From the NCBI GenBank assembly GCA_040905865.1, contig JBBDQU010000056.1:27709-91708 (forward strand): DNA of 64,000 nt, in the 5' to 3' direction. This DNA comes from Alphaproteobacteria bacterium. GTDB lineage: Bacteria > Pseudomonadota > Alphaproteobacteria > UBA8366 > GCA-2717185. The notes beneath the pieces were generated by a model that saw only the letters and a program-made list of their open reading frames with translations, ran no database searches and was not told the origin of the DNA. A program made the translations under genes and the position numbers. Below are positions 34,836-44,664 of this stretch, one piece after another. Position 1 is the first letter of the stretch. Each line of letters opens with the position of its first letter.

Positions 34836-36962
34836 CTACCGGGAAACCGTGTCGCTGCCGCCCGATGCGCGGGCCGCAGTATCCAGTACAGCGGCATTTG
34901 TCAAAAGTTCCGGCAGGGCTATTCCGTCAGGCGCCTTCGGCCCATAGATCGCGTTGAACGGAATACCGTATCGGCCGAAGCGCGCGAGGTACGCGGCGAT
35001 GGCTGGGTCGGGGCGGGTCCAGTCCGCGCGCATGGCGGTAACGCCGCCTCCCGCGAGCCATGCCGCGACTTCGCCCTGATCCAGCACCAGCTTCTTGTTG
35101 ACCTGGCAGGTGATGCACCAGTCCGCCGTGACATCCACAAAAACGGTCCCGCCGGCGGCGACGATACGGCGCAGTTCCGCCATGTCGAAAGCCTGCCATC
35201 CGGCCTGCACCTGCCTTGCAGGCACGGTCGGGTCGGGTGCGCGAACCATGGGCATTGCCAGCGCGGCCAGCGCCAGAACGGTCACGGCGACGCCCGAATG
35301 GCGGCCAAGGCGGGAATCCGGCAGACGCCGTAACGCCAGGACAGCGCCGATCAGCGCCATCATCGCACCGAGCAGGATGGCGCCTTCCATGCCGATCTGA
35401 GCCGCCATGATACTGAGCAGCCATACCGCCGTCGCCACCAGCGCCAGCCCCAGCACGCGGCGCAGGGTGATCATCCACGGGCCGGGGCGCGGCATGGCGG
35501 CGGCAACCCCTGGAAAGGCGGCCACAGCAAGGTAAGGCAGCGCAAGGCCAAGCCCCAGCGCGGCGAAGACCGTCAGGATTTCCATCGCGTCGCGGCTGAG
35601 CGCGAAGCCTATCGCAGTACCGACGAACGGCGCGGAACACGGGGTCGCCAGCAGGGTCGCAAAGGCGCCGGTCAGGAAGTGCCCGCCGGTCGATGGCCTG
35701 TTGCCGGCGGAAAGCGCCAGCCCCGACATCCATTGCGGCAATGAAATCTGGAACATGCCAAACAGGTTGCACGCGAACAACGTGACCACGATAACCATGA
35801 ACGCCAGAAAGACCGGCTGCTGAAACTGGATGCCCCATCCGGCGGCAAACCCCGCCGCCTTCACGGCGATCAGTGCCGCCGCTATCGCCAGCATCGACGC
35901 CACGATACCTGCCGCCGTGGCGAGGAATCCGGTGCGCACGTCGGCGGCATGGCTGCCGCCATGACTGACGGCGGCCAGCAGCTTGATCGACAGGACCGGC
36001 AGTACGCAGGGCATCAGGTTCAGAATCAGCCCCCCCAAGACCGCCAGCAACAGTATGTACCAGAGCGGCGGCGCCTCTGCCACGGCCCCGGTAATTTCGG
36101 GCAGGTCCGCAAGCGGCTCGCCCAGGCGCACGGGCAGAACGCGTTCGATCGCCCGGTCGCCATCGACCAGTGTCACGGTGAATTCGGCGCCATCCAGTTC
36201 CGCCGCGGACGCACCGGCGCCTTTCACTTCCAGCCAAGCGCGCCTGCCCGACTCCGCCTCGACGACCGCCGGTTTGCCAAACAGCGTATCCTTCGGCGCC
36301 TCGATGAAGACGTCCGGCGTATCGAATCCCGTATCGCTGCGCAGGGCGAACTGTAATACGGGGTCCCTGCCCCGGTTGACCAGGACGGCGTTTTCAATGG
36401 ACAGGCCGGCGGCGGAATCTGCACCGGGCACATGTGCCGCAAACCGTTCGATAAGCCCGGACTCGCTTCCCGGTTCGGCAGGCCCCGCAGGCAGGTCCAG
36501 CGCCAGCACGGCGTCATAGGGAATGCAGATATCCCTGCAGGTGAGATAACGGACACTGGTTCGGAGCCGCAATGGCTGGCCTGGCGCTTCCAGCGCAATA
36601 TCCAGCGGCAGCAAGACCTCGTCGGCGTAACCCAGCGTCTCCAGCCCGAAGATGGTAAACCGCTTCGGCGCGGGCCAAGCCAGCGTCACCTGGCGCGCAT
36701 TTTCGGATCCGGTCCAGTCGGGTTGCGGCGGAAATCCGGCATCGCCCGGCGACCGCCAGTAAATCTTCCAGCCCGGCCGCATCCGGAAATGCAGGCCCAG
36801 CCGAAGGACATCCGCATCGCCAACTGCATCCGTCGCCGACACAAGCCGCGTATCGACATGATCGTTGGTGTTCCAGGCGCCGCTGGCCGCCATCCCCGCC
36901 GACGACAGCGTCAGACAGAACAGGGATACGATTGCCGCCTGCATGATCCGAACGATCGGCAC
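34836..36962 (-). CDS. DsbD/ScsB-like thiol:disulfide interchange protein
   Basis: The 708-residue inner-membrane protein follows the DsbD layout: a signal peptide, an N-terminal periplasmic domain (about 28-290, with YLTCRDICIPYDA holding a redox-type cysteine pair), a hydrophobic core of about eight helices (about 295-585, including LNLMPCVLPVLS and LATPCSAPFVG, the DsbD cysteine/proline signatures) and a C-terminal thioredoxin domain with WCITC (615-619). It would move electrons from cytoplasmic thioredoxin to periplasmic substrates. The N-terminal domain resembles ScsB rather than classic DsbD. No scs partners are adjacent. Confidence 0.9.
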   Translation of the reverse strand: MPIVRIMQAAIVSLFCLTLSSAGMAASGAWNTNDHVDTRLVSATDAVGDADVLRLGLHFRMRPGWKIYWRSPGDAGFPPQPDWTGSENARQVTLAWPAPKRFTIFGLETLGYADEVLLPLDIALEAPGQPLRLRTSVRYLTCRDICIPYDAVLALDLPAGPAEPGSESGLIERFAAHVPGADSAAGLSIENAVLVNRGRDPVLQFALRSDTGFDTPDVFIEAPKDTLFGKPAVVEAESGRRAWLEVKGAGASAAELDGAEFTVTLVDGDRAIERVLPVRLGEPLADLPEITGAVAEAPPLWYILLLAVLGGLILNLMPCVLPVLSIKLLAAVSHGGSHAADVRTGFLATAAGIVASMLAIAAALIAVKAAGFAAGWGIQFQQPVFLAFMVIVVTLFACNLFGMFQISLPQWMSGLALSAGNRPSTGGHFLTGAFATLLATPCSAPFVGTAIGFALSRDAMEILTVFAALGLGLALPYLAVAAFPGVAAAMPRPGPWMITLRRVLGLALVATAVWLLSIMAAQIGMEGAILLGAMMALIGAVLALRRLPDSRLGRHSGVAVTVLALAALAMPMVRAPDPTVPARQVQAGWQAFDMAELRRIVAAGGTVFVDVTADWCITCQVNKKLVLDQGEVAAWLAGGGVTAMRADWTRPDPAIAAYLARFGRYGIPFNAIYGPKAPDGIALPELLTNAAVLDTAARASGGSDTVSR

Positions 36963-37052
36963 GAAATTATTTCCCCTCTACTGTAATCAACGAATGCGCG
37001 GAATATATAATGTTTCCACGCCGAAAGAACGGGTCACTTTTCCGTCAGGGTA

Positions 37053-37081
37053 TTTCGTGTTATGCTGCACTGCAATATAAT
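37053..37081 (+). promoter_or_regulatory. Possible promoter upstream of yqgE
   Basis: A consensus TATAAT (37076-37081) lies 90 bp upstream of the yqgE ATG in the divergent 209-bp gap, with only a weak TTTCGT at the -35 distance. TTGACA at 37136-37141 is a better -35 but lacks a -10. Which of these, if any, works is not decidable by eye. Confidence 0.25.
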
Positions 37082-37171
37082 TGAACACGAGATATTGTTG
37101 TGGGCCATTCCGCCGGCAGCGAATATCGCCGATAATTGACACGGGAACACAGTTACGAAAAGGCCAACGCC

Positions 37172-37747
37172 ATGAGTGGAAAGGAAAGCACTTCCGGATA
37201 TCTGAAGGGCCAGCTTCTGGCCGCCATGCCGACGATGCAGGATCCACGTTTTGAACGCTCGGTCATTTTCCTGTGCGCGCATAATGCCGATGGCGCGATG
37301 GGCCTGATTGTAAACAGGCCCATCAAGGAATTGAGCTTCCAGGAACTGCTCGATCAACTGGGTATCGAACACGGCGAATCCGCGAACGAAATCAAGGTCC
37401 AGTACGGCGGACCGGTCGAAACGGGCCGGGGATTCGTCCTCCATTCGCCGGAATACGAACAGAACGGCACCATTACGGTCGATGATCGGGTCGGATTGAC
37501 GGCGACGATCGAAATCCTGCGCGATATAGCGCGAAACCGCGGTCCGCAACATTCGTTGTTGGCGCTTGGTTATGCCGGCTGGGGCTCCGGACAGCTGGAA
37601 AGCGAAATCCAGCAGAATGCCTGGCTGAACGTACCCGCTGACGACAGTCTTTTGTTCGATCAGGACAACGAAACAAGGTGGGAGCGGGCGATCGCGAAGC
37701 TGGGGATCGACCTGTCCCTGCTGTCCGGCGAGCACGGCCACGCCTGA
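37172..37747 (+). CDS. YqgE/AlgH family (UPF0301) protein
   Basis: The 191-residue protein has the family's opening (GQLLAAMPTMQDPRFERSVIFL), then GAMGLIVNRP and YGGPVETGRGFVLHS, and a C-terminal LLALGYAGWGSGQLESEI. The family is widespread, and the biochemical role is unknown despite the AlgH name. The ATG at 37172 with AAAAGG upstream was chosen over a TTG at 37136. It is divergent from the DsbD-like gene and converges on the RimJ-like acetyltransferase gene. Confidence 0.92.
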   Translation: MSGKESTSGYLKGQLLAAMPTMQDPRFERSVIFLCAHNADGAMGLIVNRPIKELSFQELLDQLGIEHGESANEIKVQYGGPVETGRGFVLHSPEYEQNGTITVDDRVGLTATIEILRDIARNRGPQHSLLALGYAGWGSGQLESEIQQNAWLNVPADDSLLFDQDNETRWERAIAKLGIDLSLLSGEHGHA

Positions 37748-37762
37748 CAGATACGTATTCGG

Positions 37763-38362
37763 TCAGTCATACATCGGCACGACAGGCCGGGGATCGGTTC
37801 GCAGGATCGCGTAACAGACGTGATCCTGCCATATCCCGTCGATCCGCAGGAATTTCCTTGCCAACCCCTCCTGGATGAAGCCGCTTTTTTCCAGCAGGCC
37901 GCGGCTGGGCGCGTTTGACGGCAGGCAGGCGGCCTCGACCCGGTGCAGGCCGAGCGTATCGAAGGAAAAATTCAGCAGCAGTTGCACTGCTTCCGACATG
38001 ACGCCCTTGCGGGCATAGGGGGCGCCGACCCAGTACCCGACGCTGCCGGTCTGCGCGACGCCGCGACGGATATTGGACAGCGTGATACCGCCGCACAACG
38101 CATCGTCGCTGCGGTTGAAAATCAGGAACGAATAGGTCGTCCCGTCGCGCCATTCAGCGGAAAACCGTTTCAGGCGGCGACGGAAGGCGGCAGGCGACGT
38201 CGCGTCGCTCGGCCATCTGGGCTCCCATCGTTCCAGAAAGGATCGGCTGACCTCACGAATCTCCACCCATTGCTTTTCATCCTGACGCTGCAATGGGCGC
38301 AGAATGACCTTGGGTCCAACCAGCCGAATGGTCGGCGCGTTATGCGACAATAATCCGAACAT
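37763..38362 (-). CDS. RimJ/RimL-type GNAT N-acetyltransferase
   Basis: The 199-residue protein has the RimJ-like GNAT features: PKVILRPLQRQDEKQWVEIREVSRSFLERWEP at the N-terminus, GSVGYWVGAPYARKGVMSEAVQLLLNFSF (acetyl-CoA binding loop) and NAPSRGLLEKSGFIQEGLARKFLRIDG at the C-terminal end. RimJ acetylates ribosomal protein S5 in E. coli; here the target is inferred only by family. It lies between yqgE (convergent) and the M16 peptidase gene. Confidence 0.9.
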   Translation of the reverse strand: MFGLLSHNAPTIRLVGPKVILRPLQRQDEKQWVEIREVSRSFLERWEPRWPSDATSPAAFRRRLKRFSAEWRDGTTYSFLIFNRSDDALCGGITLSNIRRGVAQTGSVGYWVGAPYARKGVMSEAVQLLLNFSFDTLGLHRVEAACLPSNAPSRGLLEKSGFIQEGLARKFLRIDGIWQDHVCYAILRTDPRPVVPMYD

Positions 38363-38417
38363 GGCCCTATTCGTTACGTCCCCGCAATTACCCTATTCGA
38401 GTCACCGCCACAATCTG

Positions 38418-39698
38418 TCAGGCATCCAGCACGGCTGGCATCGCGAAGCTTGCGCCAATCCGGTCGTAATCGTCCAGTCCTTCCAGCGGCCCGACGGCCG
38501 CGAGCGTCGGCCGGCCTCGAAACACCGTCTCGGCCACCCGCCGTACGGCCGCGGCGTCGACCGCATCGATTTTCGCCACCTGTTCCGAAACCGGAACAAT
38601 CCGGTCAAAGATGAGAAGTTGCTGCGCCATCTGTTCGCATCGGCTGGACGTCGATTCCAGCGCCATCAGGGTCGACGCCTTGAGCTGGTTGCGGGCGCGT
38701 GTCAGTTCGGCTTCCTCCAGCGTCTCCGGCAGACGCCTGATCTCTTCGGCGATGGCCGGAATAAGTTCGCCCGTCATCTCCGGCCCCGTCCCCGCATACA
38801 CCGCCAGCACGCCGCAATCGGCGTAAAACGCATTGTAGGCGTATATCGAATAGGCCAGGCCCCGGTTTTCGCGGATTTCCTGAAACAGCCGCGACGACAT
38901 ACCCCCGCCGAACAGCGATGTCAGCACGGTCGCCGCATAAAAATCGTCATCGTGATAGCCGGTAGCGGGAAAGCCCAGGACCAGGTGCAGCTGTTCCAGA
39001 TCCCGCTCATGCCGGTATTCACCGCCCCGGTAAACGCCCGGCGCGGTTTCCCGGACGGAAGCGGACCTGATTCCGCCGAACAGGTCCCGCGCCAGCGCAA
39101 CAGCCGCTTCGTGTTCGATGTTGCCGGCAACGGCCAGCACCATCGCTTCCGCGCCATAGGTCTGCTGCATATGACCCATGATTTCCTCCCGCGTCATCGC
39201 CTCGACAATTTCCGGCGGCCCCAGAACCGGGCGACCGAGCGGTTGATCGGGAAAGGCCGCGCTCTGGAAATAGTCGAAGACGATATCGTCGGGCGTGTCG
39301 TTCGCCTGGCCGATTTCCTGCAGGACCACCGACCGTTCGCGCGCCAGTTCCTTCGGATCGAATACCGAATTCTGCAGGATATCGGCCAGGATATCGAAGG
39401 CCAGCCGTGTGTCATCCTTCAGCACCTTGGCGTAATAGGCCGTGTGCTCCCGGCTGGTATAGGCGTTGATCTGGCCGCCGACATCCTCGATTTCCCGGGC
39501 GATATCGGCGGCGCTGCGCCGCTCGGTCCCCTTGAACGCCATATGTTCCAGCAGATGTGCGACGCCGTTTATATTTGCAGGCTCATGCCGCGTCCCGGCG
39601 CCGATCCAGACCCCGGCCGAAACAGTTTCAACGGTTGCTACGGTATCCGTCACGACCCGCAGCCCGTTCGGTAGGGTTGTCAGTTGCACGCTGCTCAT
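38418..39698 (-). CDS. M16 family zinc peptidase (mitochondrial processing peptidase-like)
   Basis: The 426-residue protein has the inverted zinc motif HLLEH in NGVAHLLEHMAFKGT near residue 50, with the downstream glutamate ligand in the region around residues 120-130. The second half is the inactive-type M16 C-terminal domain. M16 enzymes of this size in Alphaproteobacteria are relatives of the mitochondrial processing peptidase beta subunit. The start overlaps the thrC stop (ATGA), so thrC and this peptidase are co-transcribed, a very common alphaproteobacterial pair. Confidence 0.93.
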   Translation of the reverse strand: MSSVQLTTLPNGLRVVTDTVATVETVSAGVWIGAGTRHEPANINGVAHLLEHMAFKGTERRSAADIAREIEDVGGQINAYTSREHTAYYAKVLKDDTRLAFDILADILQNSVFDPKELARERSVVLQEIGQANDTPDDIVFDYFQSAAFPDQPLGRPVLGPPEIVEAMTREEIMGHMQQTYGAEAMVLAVAGNIEHEAAVALARDLFGGIRSASVRETAPGVYRGGEYRHERDLEQLHLVLGFPATGYHDDDFYAATVLTSLFGGGMSSRLFQEIRENRGLAYSIYAYNAFYADCGVLAVYAGTGPEMTGELIPAIAEEIRRLPETLEEAELTRARNQLKASTLMALESTSSRCEQMAQQLLIFDRIVPVSEQVAKIDAVDAAAVRRVAETVFRGRPTLAAVGPLEGLDDYDRIGASFAMPAVLDA

Positions 39699-41101
39699 GC
39701 GGACCCCGCGATACCGAGCTGCCGGCGCACGAATTTCTGGATGACCCGAAGATCGTTGGGCAGAACCTCGATCCGTTCCGGCCGTTCGCGAAGGTCGGCC
39801 AGCGCCGGCGGCAGTTCGGGGTACACGCCGGACGCCTCCCTGACCGCATCGGGAAATTTCGCCGGGTGCGCGGTCGCCAACACCACGACCGGCGTCGTTG
39901 AATCCCGGCGCCGGGCCCGCGCGGATGCGACGCCGATGGCGCTGTGGGGGTCGAGCAGATAATTGCTGTCGCGGTACGTCTCGCCGATGACGGTCTTTGT
40001 CGCGGCCTCATCCGTCCGGTAGCCGTCGAAGGTATCCTGCGCGCGCCGCCACAGGTTGCTGCCGACCGATAGAGTACCTGTCTCGCGGAACTCCGTCACC
40101 GCCGCCTCGGTAGCGCGACCGTCGCGCCCGTAGAGTTCAAACAGAAAGCGCTCGAAATTGCTCGACACCTGAATATCCATGCTGGGCGAAATCGTCGGCG
40201 TCACGGCGCCGGTCGTCAACGCGCCGCTATCGAAAAAGCGTGGCAGGATGTCATTGACGTTGGAGCCGATAATGAACTGGCTGATGGGCAGGCCCATGGC
40301 CCTTGCCGCATAACCCGCATAGATATTGCCGAAATTCCCTGTCGGCACGGCAAAGGAGACCGCACGGTCCGGCGCGCCAAGGGACACGGCCGCGTGGAAA
40401 TAATAGACGATCTGCGCCACGATCCGCGCCCAGTTTATCGAATTGGCCGCGGAAAGCCGCACGTCGTCCCGAAAGACCTCATCGTTGAACATGGCTTTCA
40501 CGATGTCCTGGCAATCGTCGAACGTCCCTTCGACAGCCAGCGCATGGACATTCTTCGACATTACCGTTGTCATCTGGCGGCGCTGCACCTCCGACACCCG
40601 GTCATGCGGATACAGGAAGAATATATCGACCGCTTCCCGGTCGCGGCACGCCTCGATCGCTGCCGGACCGGTATCGCCGGACGTCGCGCCGATAATGGTC
40701 ACGCGCTCACCGCGCCGTGTCAGAACATGGTCGAAGGCGCGGCCAAGGAACTGCATCGCAAAATCCTTGAACGCCAGTGTCGGCCCGTGAAACAGTTCCA
40801 TCACCCACAGGGCCGGTTCAAGCTGCCGCAGCGGCGCCACGGCCTTGTGGCCGAAACCCCGGTAGCTTTCCGTCAGGATCGCGGAGAGGTCGGCGGGCGC
40901 AATGCACCCGCCCGCAAACGGTCCGATCACCCGGGCCGCCAGCTCCGGATAGGAAAGGCCGCGCAGGGCGCGAATGTCATCGGCGCTGAATGCCGGCCAG
41001 CTTTGCGGCAGGTACAACCCGCCGTCCCGGGCAAGCCCGGTCAGCAGAACGTCATCGAATTCCAGTTCGGGCGCGCGCCCGCGTGTGCTGATATAGCGCA
41101 C
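39695..41101 (-). CDS. thrC: Threonine synthase
   Basis: ThrC converts O-phosphohomoserine to threonine with PLP. The 468-residue protein contains HGPTLAFKDFAMQF (PLP-binding lysine in the FKDF segment) and GATSGDTGPAA, the glycine-rich phosphate cup. PTGNFGNIYAGY near residue 265 is also typical. GTG at 41101 was chosen: AAGGAA lies five bases upstream and the resulting MRYISTRG start matches other threonine synthases; a longer ATG at 41143 adds 14 non-conserved residues. The partner kinase gene thrB is at 32642. Confidence 0.95.
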   Translation of the reverse strand: MRYISTRGRAPELEFDDVLLTGLARDGGLYLPQSWPAFSADDIRALRGLSYPELAARVIGPFAGGCIAPADLSAILTESYRGFGHKAVAPLRQLEPALWVMELFHGPTLAFKDFAMQFLGRAFDHVLTRRGERVTIIGATSGDTGPAAIEACRDREAVDIFFLYPHDRVSEVQRRQMTTVMSKNVHALAVEGTFDDCQDIVKAMFNDEVFRDDVRLSAANSINWARIVAQIVYYFHAAVSLGAPDRAVSFAVPTGNFGNIYAGYAARAMGLPISQFIIGSNVNDILPRFFDSGALTTGAVTPTISPSMDIQVSSNFERFLFELYGRDGRATEAAVTEFRETGTLSVGSNLWRRAQDTFDGYRTDEAATKTVIGETYRDSNYLLDPHSAIGVASARARRRDSTTPVVVLATAHPAKFPDAVREASGVYPELPPALADLRERPERIEVLPNDLRVIQKFVRRQLGIAGSA

Positions 41102-41175
41102 CGTATTCCTTTCAGCCAGTCGCAGCGCGCGTAACCTATCCACACGTTACGACGCAGGCAAGCATTCGTCCCCGG

Positions 41176-42711
41176 TCAATCGGGCAGGTAGCGCGCCCGC
41201 AGATGATCCTGAAACGCGGCGGCGGTCAGCGTCCGGCCCGTGGCCTGCTGCAGGATCGCGCCGGTTGACAGGAACGAGCCTTTCGCATGGATATTGGCCC
41301 GCAGCCAGACCATCAGCGGTCCGAAATTGCCCTGGCCCAGCGCTGGGGCGATAGACGGATCCGCCCGTCTCGCAGCGGCAAATATCTGCGCCGCCGCCAT
41401 CGCGCCCAGCGTATAGGTCGGAAAGTAACCCCAGGCGCCGTCGTACCAGTGAATGTCCTGCAGGCAGCCGAGCCGGTCATTCGGCGGCGTAACCCCCAGC
41501 AGCGCCCGCAAACCGTCATTCCATGCACCGGGCAGATCGGCCAGCGCCAGGTCGCCGGACAACATCGAGCGTTCCAGCCGGTAGCGCAATATGACATGCG
41601 CCGGATAGGTTACTTCATCCGCGTCGACACGGATAAATCCGGGTTCGACGCGGAGGGCCAGCCGGGCGAGGTTATCCGGATCCCATGCCGGCCCCGCGCC
41701 ATCGAAGGCATCGCGTATTACGGGCGCCGCCCAGGCCATGAACGCCGCCGACCGGCAGACCTGCATTTCGACCAGCAGCGACTGGCTTTCATGCATGGTC
41801 ATGCCGCGTGCTTCGCCGACCGGCTGGTAGCGCCAGGCCGCCGGGCGGCCGCGTTCATACATCGCATGCCCGGTTTCATGCAGCACACCCATCAGCGCCT
41901 GGGTAAAGTCGGCTTCGTCGTAACGGGTGGTGATCCGGCTGTCTTCGGGAATACCCGCGGAAAACGGGTGCAGGCTTTCATCGAGACGCGCCGACCCGAA
42001 ATCGAGACCCACTGTCTCCGCCATCAGGCGCACGAGAGCCCGCTGCCGTTCGATCGGAAACGGACCCGGCGGCAATACGGGCGCCGGTTGCGTGCGCTGC
42101 CGCGCCAGCACGTCATCCAGAAAGTCCGGCAGGAAGGCGGCATAGGCATCGAAAACAGGATCGATATCGGCGCTGCGCCCATCGGGTTCGAAGGCGTCGA
42201 GCAACGCATCGTACAGCGCCACCCCGAACGCCGATGACAGCGCCTCTCCCTTGCGGCGGGTGAGGAAAAGCACTTCCGTCAGGGCGGGCAACACGGTGGC
42301 GTAATCGGCATCGCGCCGCGCGGTGCGCCAGATCGTCTCGCATTTGCTCGTCGCCGTCGACAATGCCTCGACAAGGTCGGCCGGCAGGGCCGCGGCGTGG
42401 GCGTGCTTCCGGCGCATTTCTCGCAGATTGGCGGCCTGCCAGTCGTCCAGCGCATCGGCCTGCGACGCCGCCCGGGCCAGCAGATCGTCCATTGCCGGAT
42501 CGGTCAGCGCGCCGTGCCGGATGACCGCCAGCGCCGCGATCTGGTCGCCGCGCGGGCCCGCGCCGCCGGGCGGCATCATCACGGACTGGTCCCAGTGCAA
42601 CTGATTCAGGGCATTGCCGACCAGGGCGATGCGGCGGAACCGGCGTTCGAGTTCCCGGTATGCCGCCGGCGTCCCGGCGTTGTCAGCGCGGCTTTCGGTG
42701 GTAGAGGACAT
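41176..42711 (-). CDS. M32 family carboxypeptidase
   Basis: This zinc metallocarboxypeptidase (Taq/PfuCP type) has 511 residues. The zinc site is HETGH in GVLHETGHAMYERG, followed by RGMTMHESQSLLVE with the third ligand. The C-terminal DIHWYDGAWGYFPTYTLGAMAAAQI motif is typical of M32. Its start overlaps the SURF1 gene by 29 bp on the same strand. The physiological substrates are unknown; the members characterised trim peptides broadly. Confidence 0.93.
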   Translation of the reverse strand: MSSTTESRADNAGTPAAYRELERRFRRIALVGNALNQLHWDQSVMMPPGGAGPRGDQIAALAVIRHGALTDPAMDDLLARAASQADALDDWQAANLREMRRKHAHAAALPADLVEALSTATSKCETIWRTARRDADYATVLPALTEVLFLTRRKGEALSSAFGVALYDALLDAFEPDGRSADIDPVFDAYAAFLPDFLDDVLARQRTQPAPVLPPGPFPIERQRALVRLMAETVGLDFGSARLDESLHPFSAGIPEDSRITTRYDEADFTQALMGVLHETGHAMYERGRPAAWRYQPVGEARGMTMHESQSLLVEMQVCRSAAFMAWAAPVIRDAFDGAGPAWDPDNLARLALRVEPGFIRVDADEVTYPAHVILRYRLERSMLSGDLALADLPGAWNDGLRALLGVTPPNDRLGCLQDIHWYDGAWGYFPTYTLGAMAAAQIFAAARRADPSIAPALGQGNFGPLMVWLRANIHAKGSFLSTGAILQQATGRTLTAAAFQDHLRARYLPD

Positions 42712-43381
42712 AAATCACCAGTAACGCCATGGCCATGAACATCCAGGTCAGGCCGTATTCAAAATGGTTGTTCGGCAGGTTGATGCGCCACTGCCGGCCG
42801 ACCGGAAAGCCGCCGGGCACATCCGTATTACCGGATACAATATAATGGGGCGGCAATGCGTCCAGCCCGACCGCCTGCGCCATCGCCGCCGGATCGATGA
42901 AGAACCAGACATTCTGTTCCGGGTCGTTGTCGGGAATGAAACTGCCCTGCCCCTTGGCGAGCCGGACGATTCCGTCAACGGTTACCTCGCCCGCGAGTTG
43001 ACCCGCCGCGCGCGTCGCCGCCTCCAGCCGTTCCCCGGGAACCCAGCCGCGGTTGATCAGTTCGATGCCGCCGCCATCGGCGCGGCGCAGGGGCGTGAAG
43101 ATATGCATGCCAGGATTCCCGCGCATCGACCGCGCAACAAGATGGAGTTCCTTGTCGTGCAGATAGGTCCCTGTCACGCGGACCCGCTGAAATTCCAGCG
43201 CTTCGGTAGCGGGTGTTCCCGGCGGCAGGTCCACCGCTTCCGATTCCGCGCGGGTATTCAGCTTTTCGATCAGGTCGGCCTTCCAGCCGTACCGGTTGAA
43301 TTGCCAGATGCTGAGCCCGACCAGCGCGATAAGCATCGGCACCGTTACCACGGTGGGCCAGAATTGCGGGCGAAATCCCAT
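42683..43381 (-). CDS. SURF1 family cytochrome oxidase assembly protein
   Basis: SURF1 proteins help insert heme a into subunit I. The 232-residue protein has the expected two membrane helices (about 8-28 and 208-226) flanking a periplasmic beta domain, with VTGTYLHDKELHLVAR and LINRGWVPGER in the core and LTWMFMAMALLVIYVLYH at the end. It closes the ctaC-to-SURF1 oxidase cluster, 18 bp after the DUF983 gene. Confidence 0.92.
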   Translation of the reverse strand: MGFRPQFWPTVVTVPMLIALVGLSIWQFNRYGWKADLIEKLNTRAESEAVDLPPGTPATEALEFQRVRVTGTYLHDKELHLVARSMRGNPGMHIFTPLRRADGGGIELINRGWVPGERLEAATRAAGQLAGEVTVDGIVRLAKGQGSFIPDNDPEQNVWFFIDPAAMAQAVGLDALPPHYIVSGNTDVPGGFPVGRQWRINLPNNHFEYGLTWMFMAMALLVIYVLYHRKPR

Positions 43382-43399
43382 GTTTGTCCGGTCTCGTAT

Positions 43400-43777
43400 C
43401 TAGTCGAATGTCGCTGTGCCGGCTTCGCCGGACTTGTGCCGGTATTGCAACGCGATCATAACGGCCTTGAAGGGCCGCAGCAGCACCACCGAACCGCCGC
43501 AGATTGCCGGGATCCACATCAGGGCGTGCGCCCATAACGGCGGTTCGAACATGGCTTCGACCCAGAGCGCGAGGCCCGTTACAACCGGCCCGACGATAAA
43601 AATGACGAACACCGCCGGACCGTCGCCGCTATCGGATGCTTTCAGGTCCAGTCCGCAACGTTCGCATTTGTCCGCAACCGTCAGATAGCCCCGAAACAGC
43701 CGCCCCACGCCGCATCGCGGACACCGGCAACGAAGCCCGGCCGAGAATGGCGAAACTGGCGGATAGGATACGGCCAT
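43400..43777 (-). CDS. DUF983 membrane protein
   Basis: The 125-residue protein has the DUF983 arrangement: an N-terminal zinc-ribbon-like cysteine group (RCRCPRCGVGRLF and KCERCGLDLK), then two membrane helices (about 55-80 and 85-105). DUF983 is regularly embedded in aa3-oxidase operons between ctaE and SURF1, so an assembly or metal role is inferred; no function is proven. The ATG at 43777 is placed between the ctaE stop (43788) and the cysteine group. Confidence 0.88.
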   Translation of the reverse strand: MAVSYPPVSPFSAGLRCRCPRCGVGRLFRGYLTVADKCERCGLDLKASDSGDGPAVFVIFIVGPVVTGLALWVEAMFEPPLWAHALMWIPAICGGSVVLLRPFKAVMIALQYRHKSGEAGTATFD

Positions 43778-43787
43778 CAGGAATCTA

Positions 43788-44633
43788 TCAGCCGCCCCAC
43801 CAGTAGACGCAGATGAAGAGGAACAGCCAGACCACGTCAACGAAATGCCAGTACCAGGCCGCTGCCTCGAAACCGAAATGATGCTCCGGCTTGAAATGGC
43901 CGGCACGGGCCCGGAAGAAACAGACCGTCAGGAAAGCGGTCCCGACGATAACATGGAAACCGTGAAAGCCGGTCGCCATGTAGAACGTGGAGCCATAGAT
44001 GCCGCTCGTGATGCCGAACGCCGCGTGGCTGTATTCATATGCCTGCAGGGCGGTGAAGGCGATACCGAGCAGGATCGTCAGGCCCAGCCCGCGCATCAGG
44101 CCGCGGCGGTCCCCTTCAATCAGGGCATGATGCGCCCAGGTGACCGTCACGCCGGAAAGCAGCAGGATCAGGGTATTCATGAACGGCAGATCGAACGCAT
44201 CGAAGGTCTCAATGCCCTCCGGCGGCCAGACACCGCCGGGCACATCGTGGGGCATCTCCTTCGGCGCCAGCGACGCATCGAAGAATGCCCAGAAAAACGC
44301 GGCGAAAAACATGACCTCTGAACAGATAAACAGCGCCATGCCATATCGCATGCCGAGCTGCACAACAGGCTTGTGGTAGCCTTCGAATTCCGCTTCGCGA
44401 ATGACGTCGCGCCACCAGAACCAGCCCGTCAGAAACAGGAGAACCACCCCGGGTGCTATTGTCCATATACCCAGCGCCGCAATCCTCGGTTCCAGATCAG
44501 TGCCGAGGATATTCGGATGCATGAACAGAATCAGGCCGCAGAACAGGCTGGCGGCGGCAATGGTACCGACGATCGGCCATGGGCTCGGATCGACGAGGTG
44601 ATAGTCATGGGTTTGTGCGTGTTCAGCGCTCAT
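43788..44633 (-). CDS. ctaE: Cytochrome c oxidase subunit III
   Basis: Subunit III is the non-catalytic integral membrane subunit of the aa3 oxidase. The 281-residue protein has seven hydrophobic helices and the conserved subunit III features FICSEVMFFAAFFWAFFDASL, TWAHHALIEGDRRG, and YWHFVDVVWLFLFICVYWWGG at the C-terminus. ATG 44633 gives MSAEHAQTHDYHLVDPSPWP, the family's N-terminus. It lies downstream of ctaG in the oxidase operon. Confidence 0.97.
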   Translation of the reverse strand: MSAEHAQTHDYHLVDPSPWPIVGTIAAASLFCGLILFMHPNILGTDLEPRIAALGIWTIAPGVVLLFLTGWFWWRDVIREAEFEGYHKPVVQLGMRYGMALFICSEVMFFAAFFWAFFDASLAPKEMPHDVPGGVWPPEGIETFDAFDLPFMNTLILLLSGVTVTWAHHALIEGDRRGLMRGLGLTILLGIAFTALQAYEYSHAAFGITSGIYGSTFYMATGFHGFHVIVGTAFLTVCFFRARAGHFKPEHHFGFEAAAWYWHFVDVVWLFLFICVYWWGG

Positions 44634-44664
44634 ATCCGTTCTCACTCGCTCTGTGTTCTGTTCA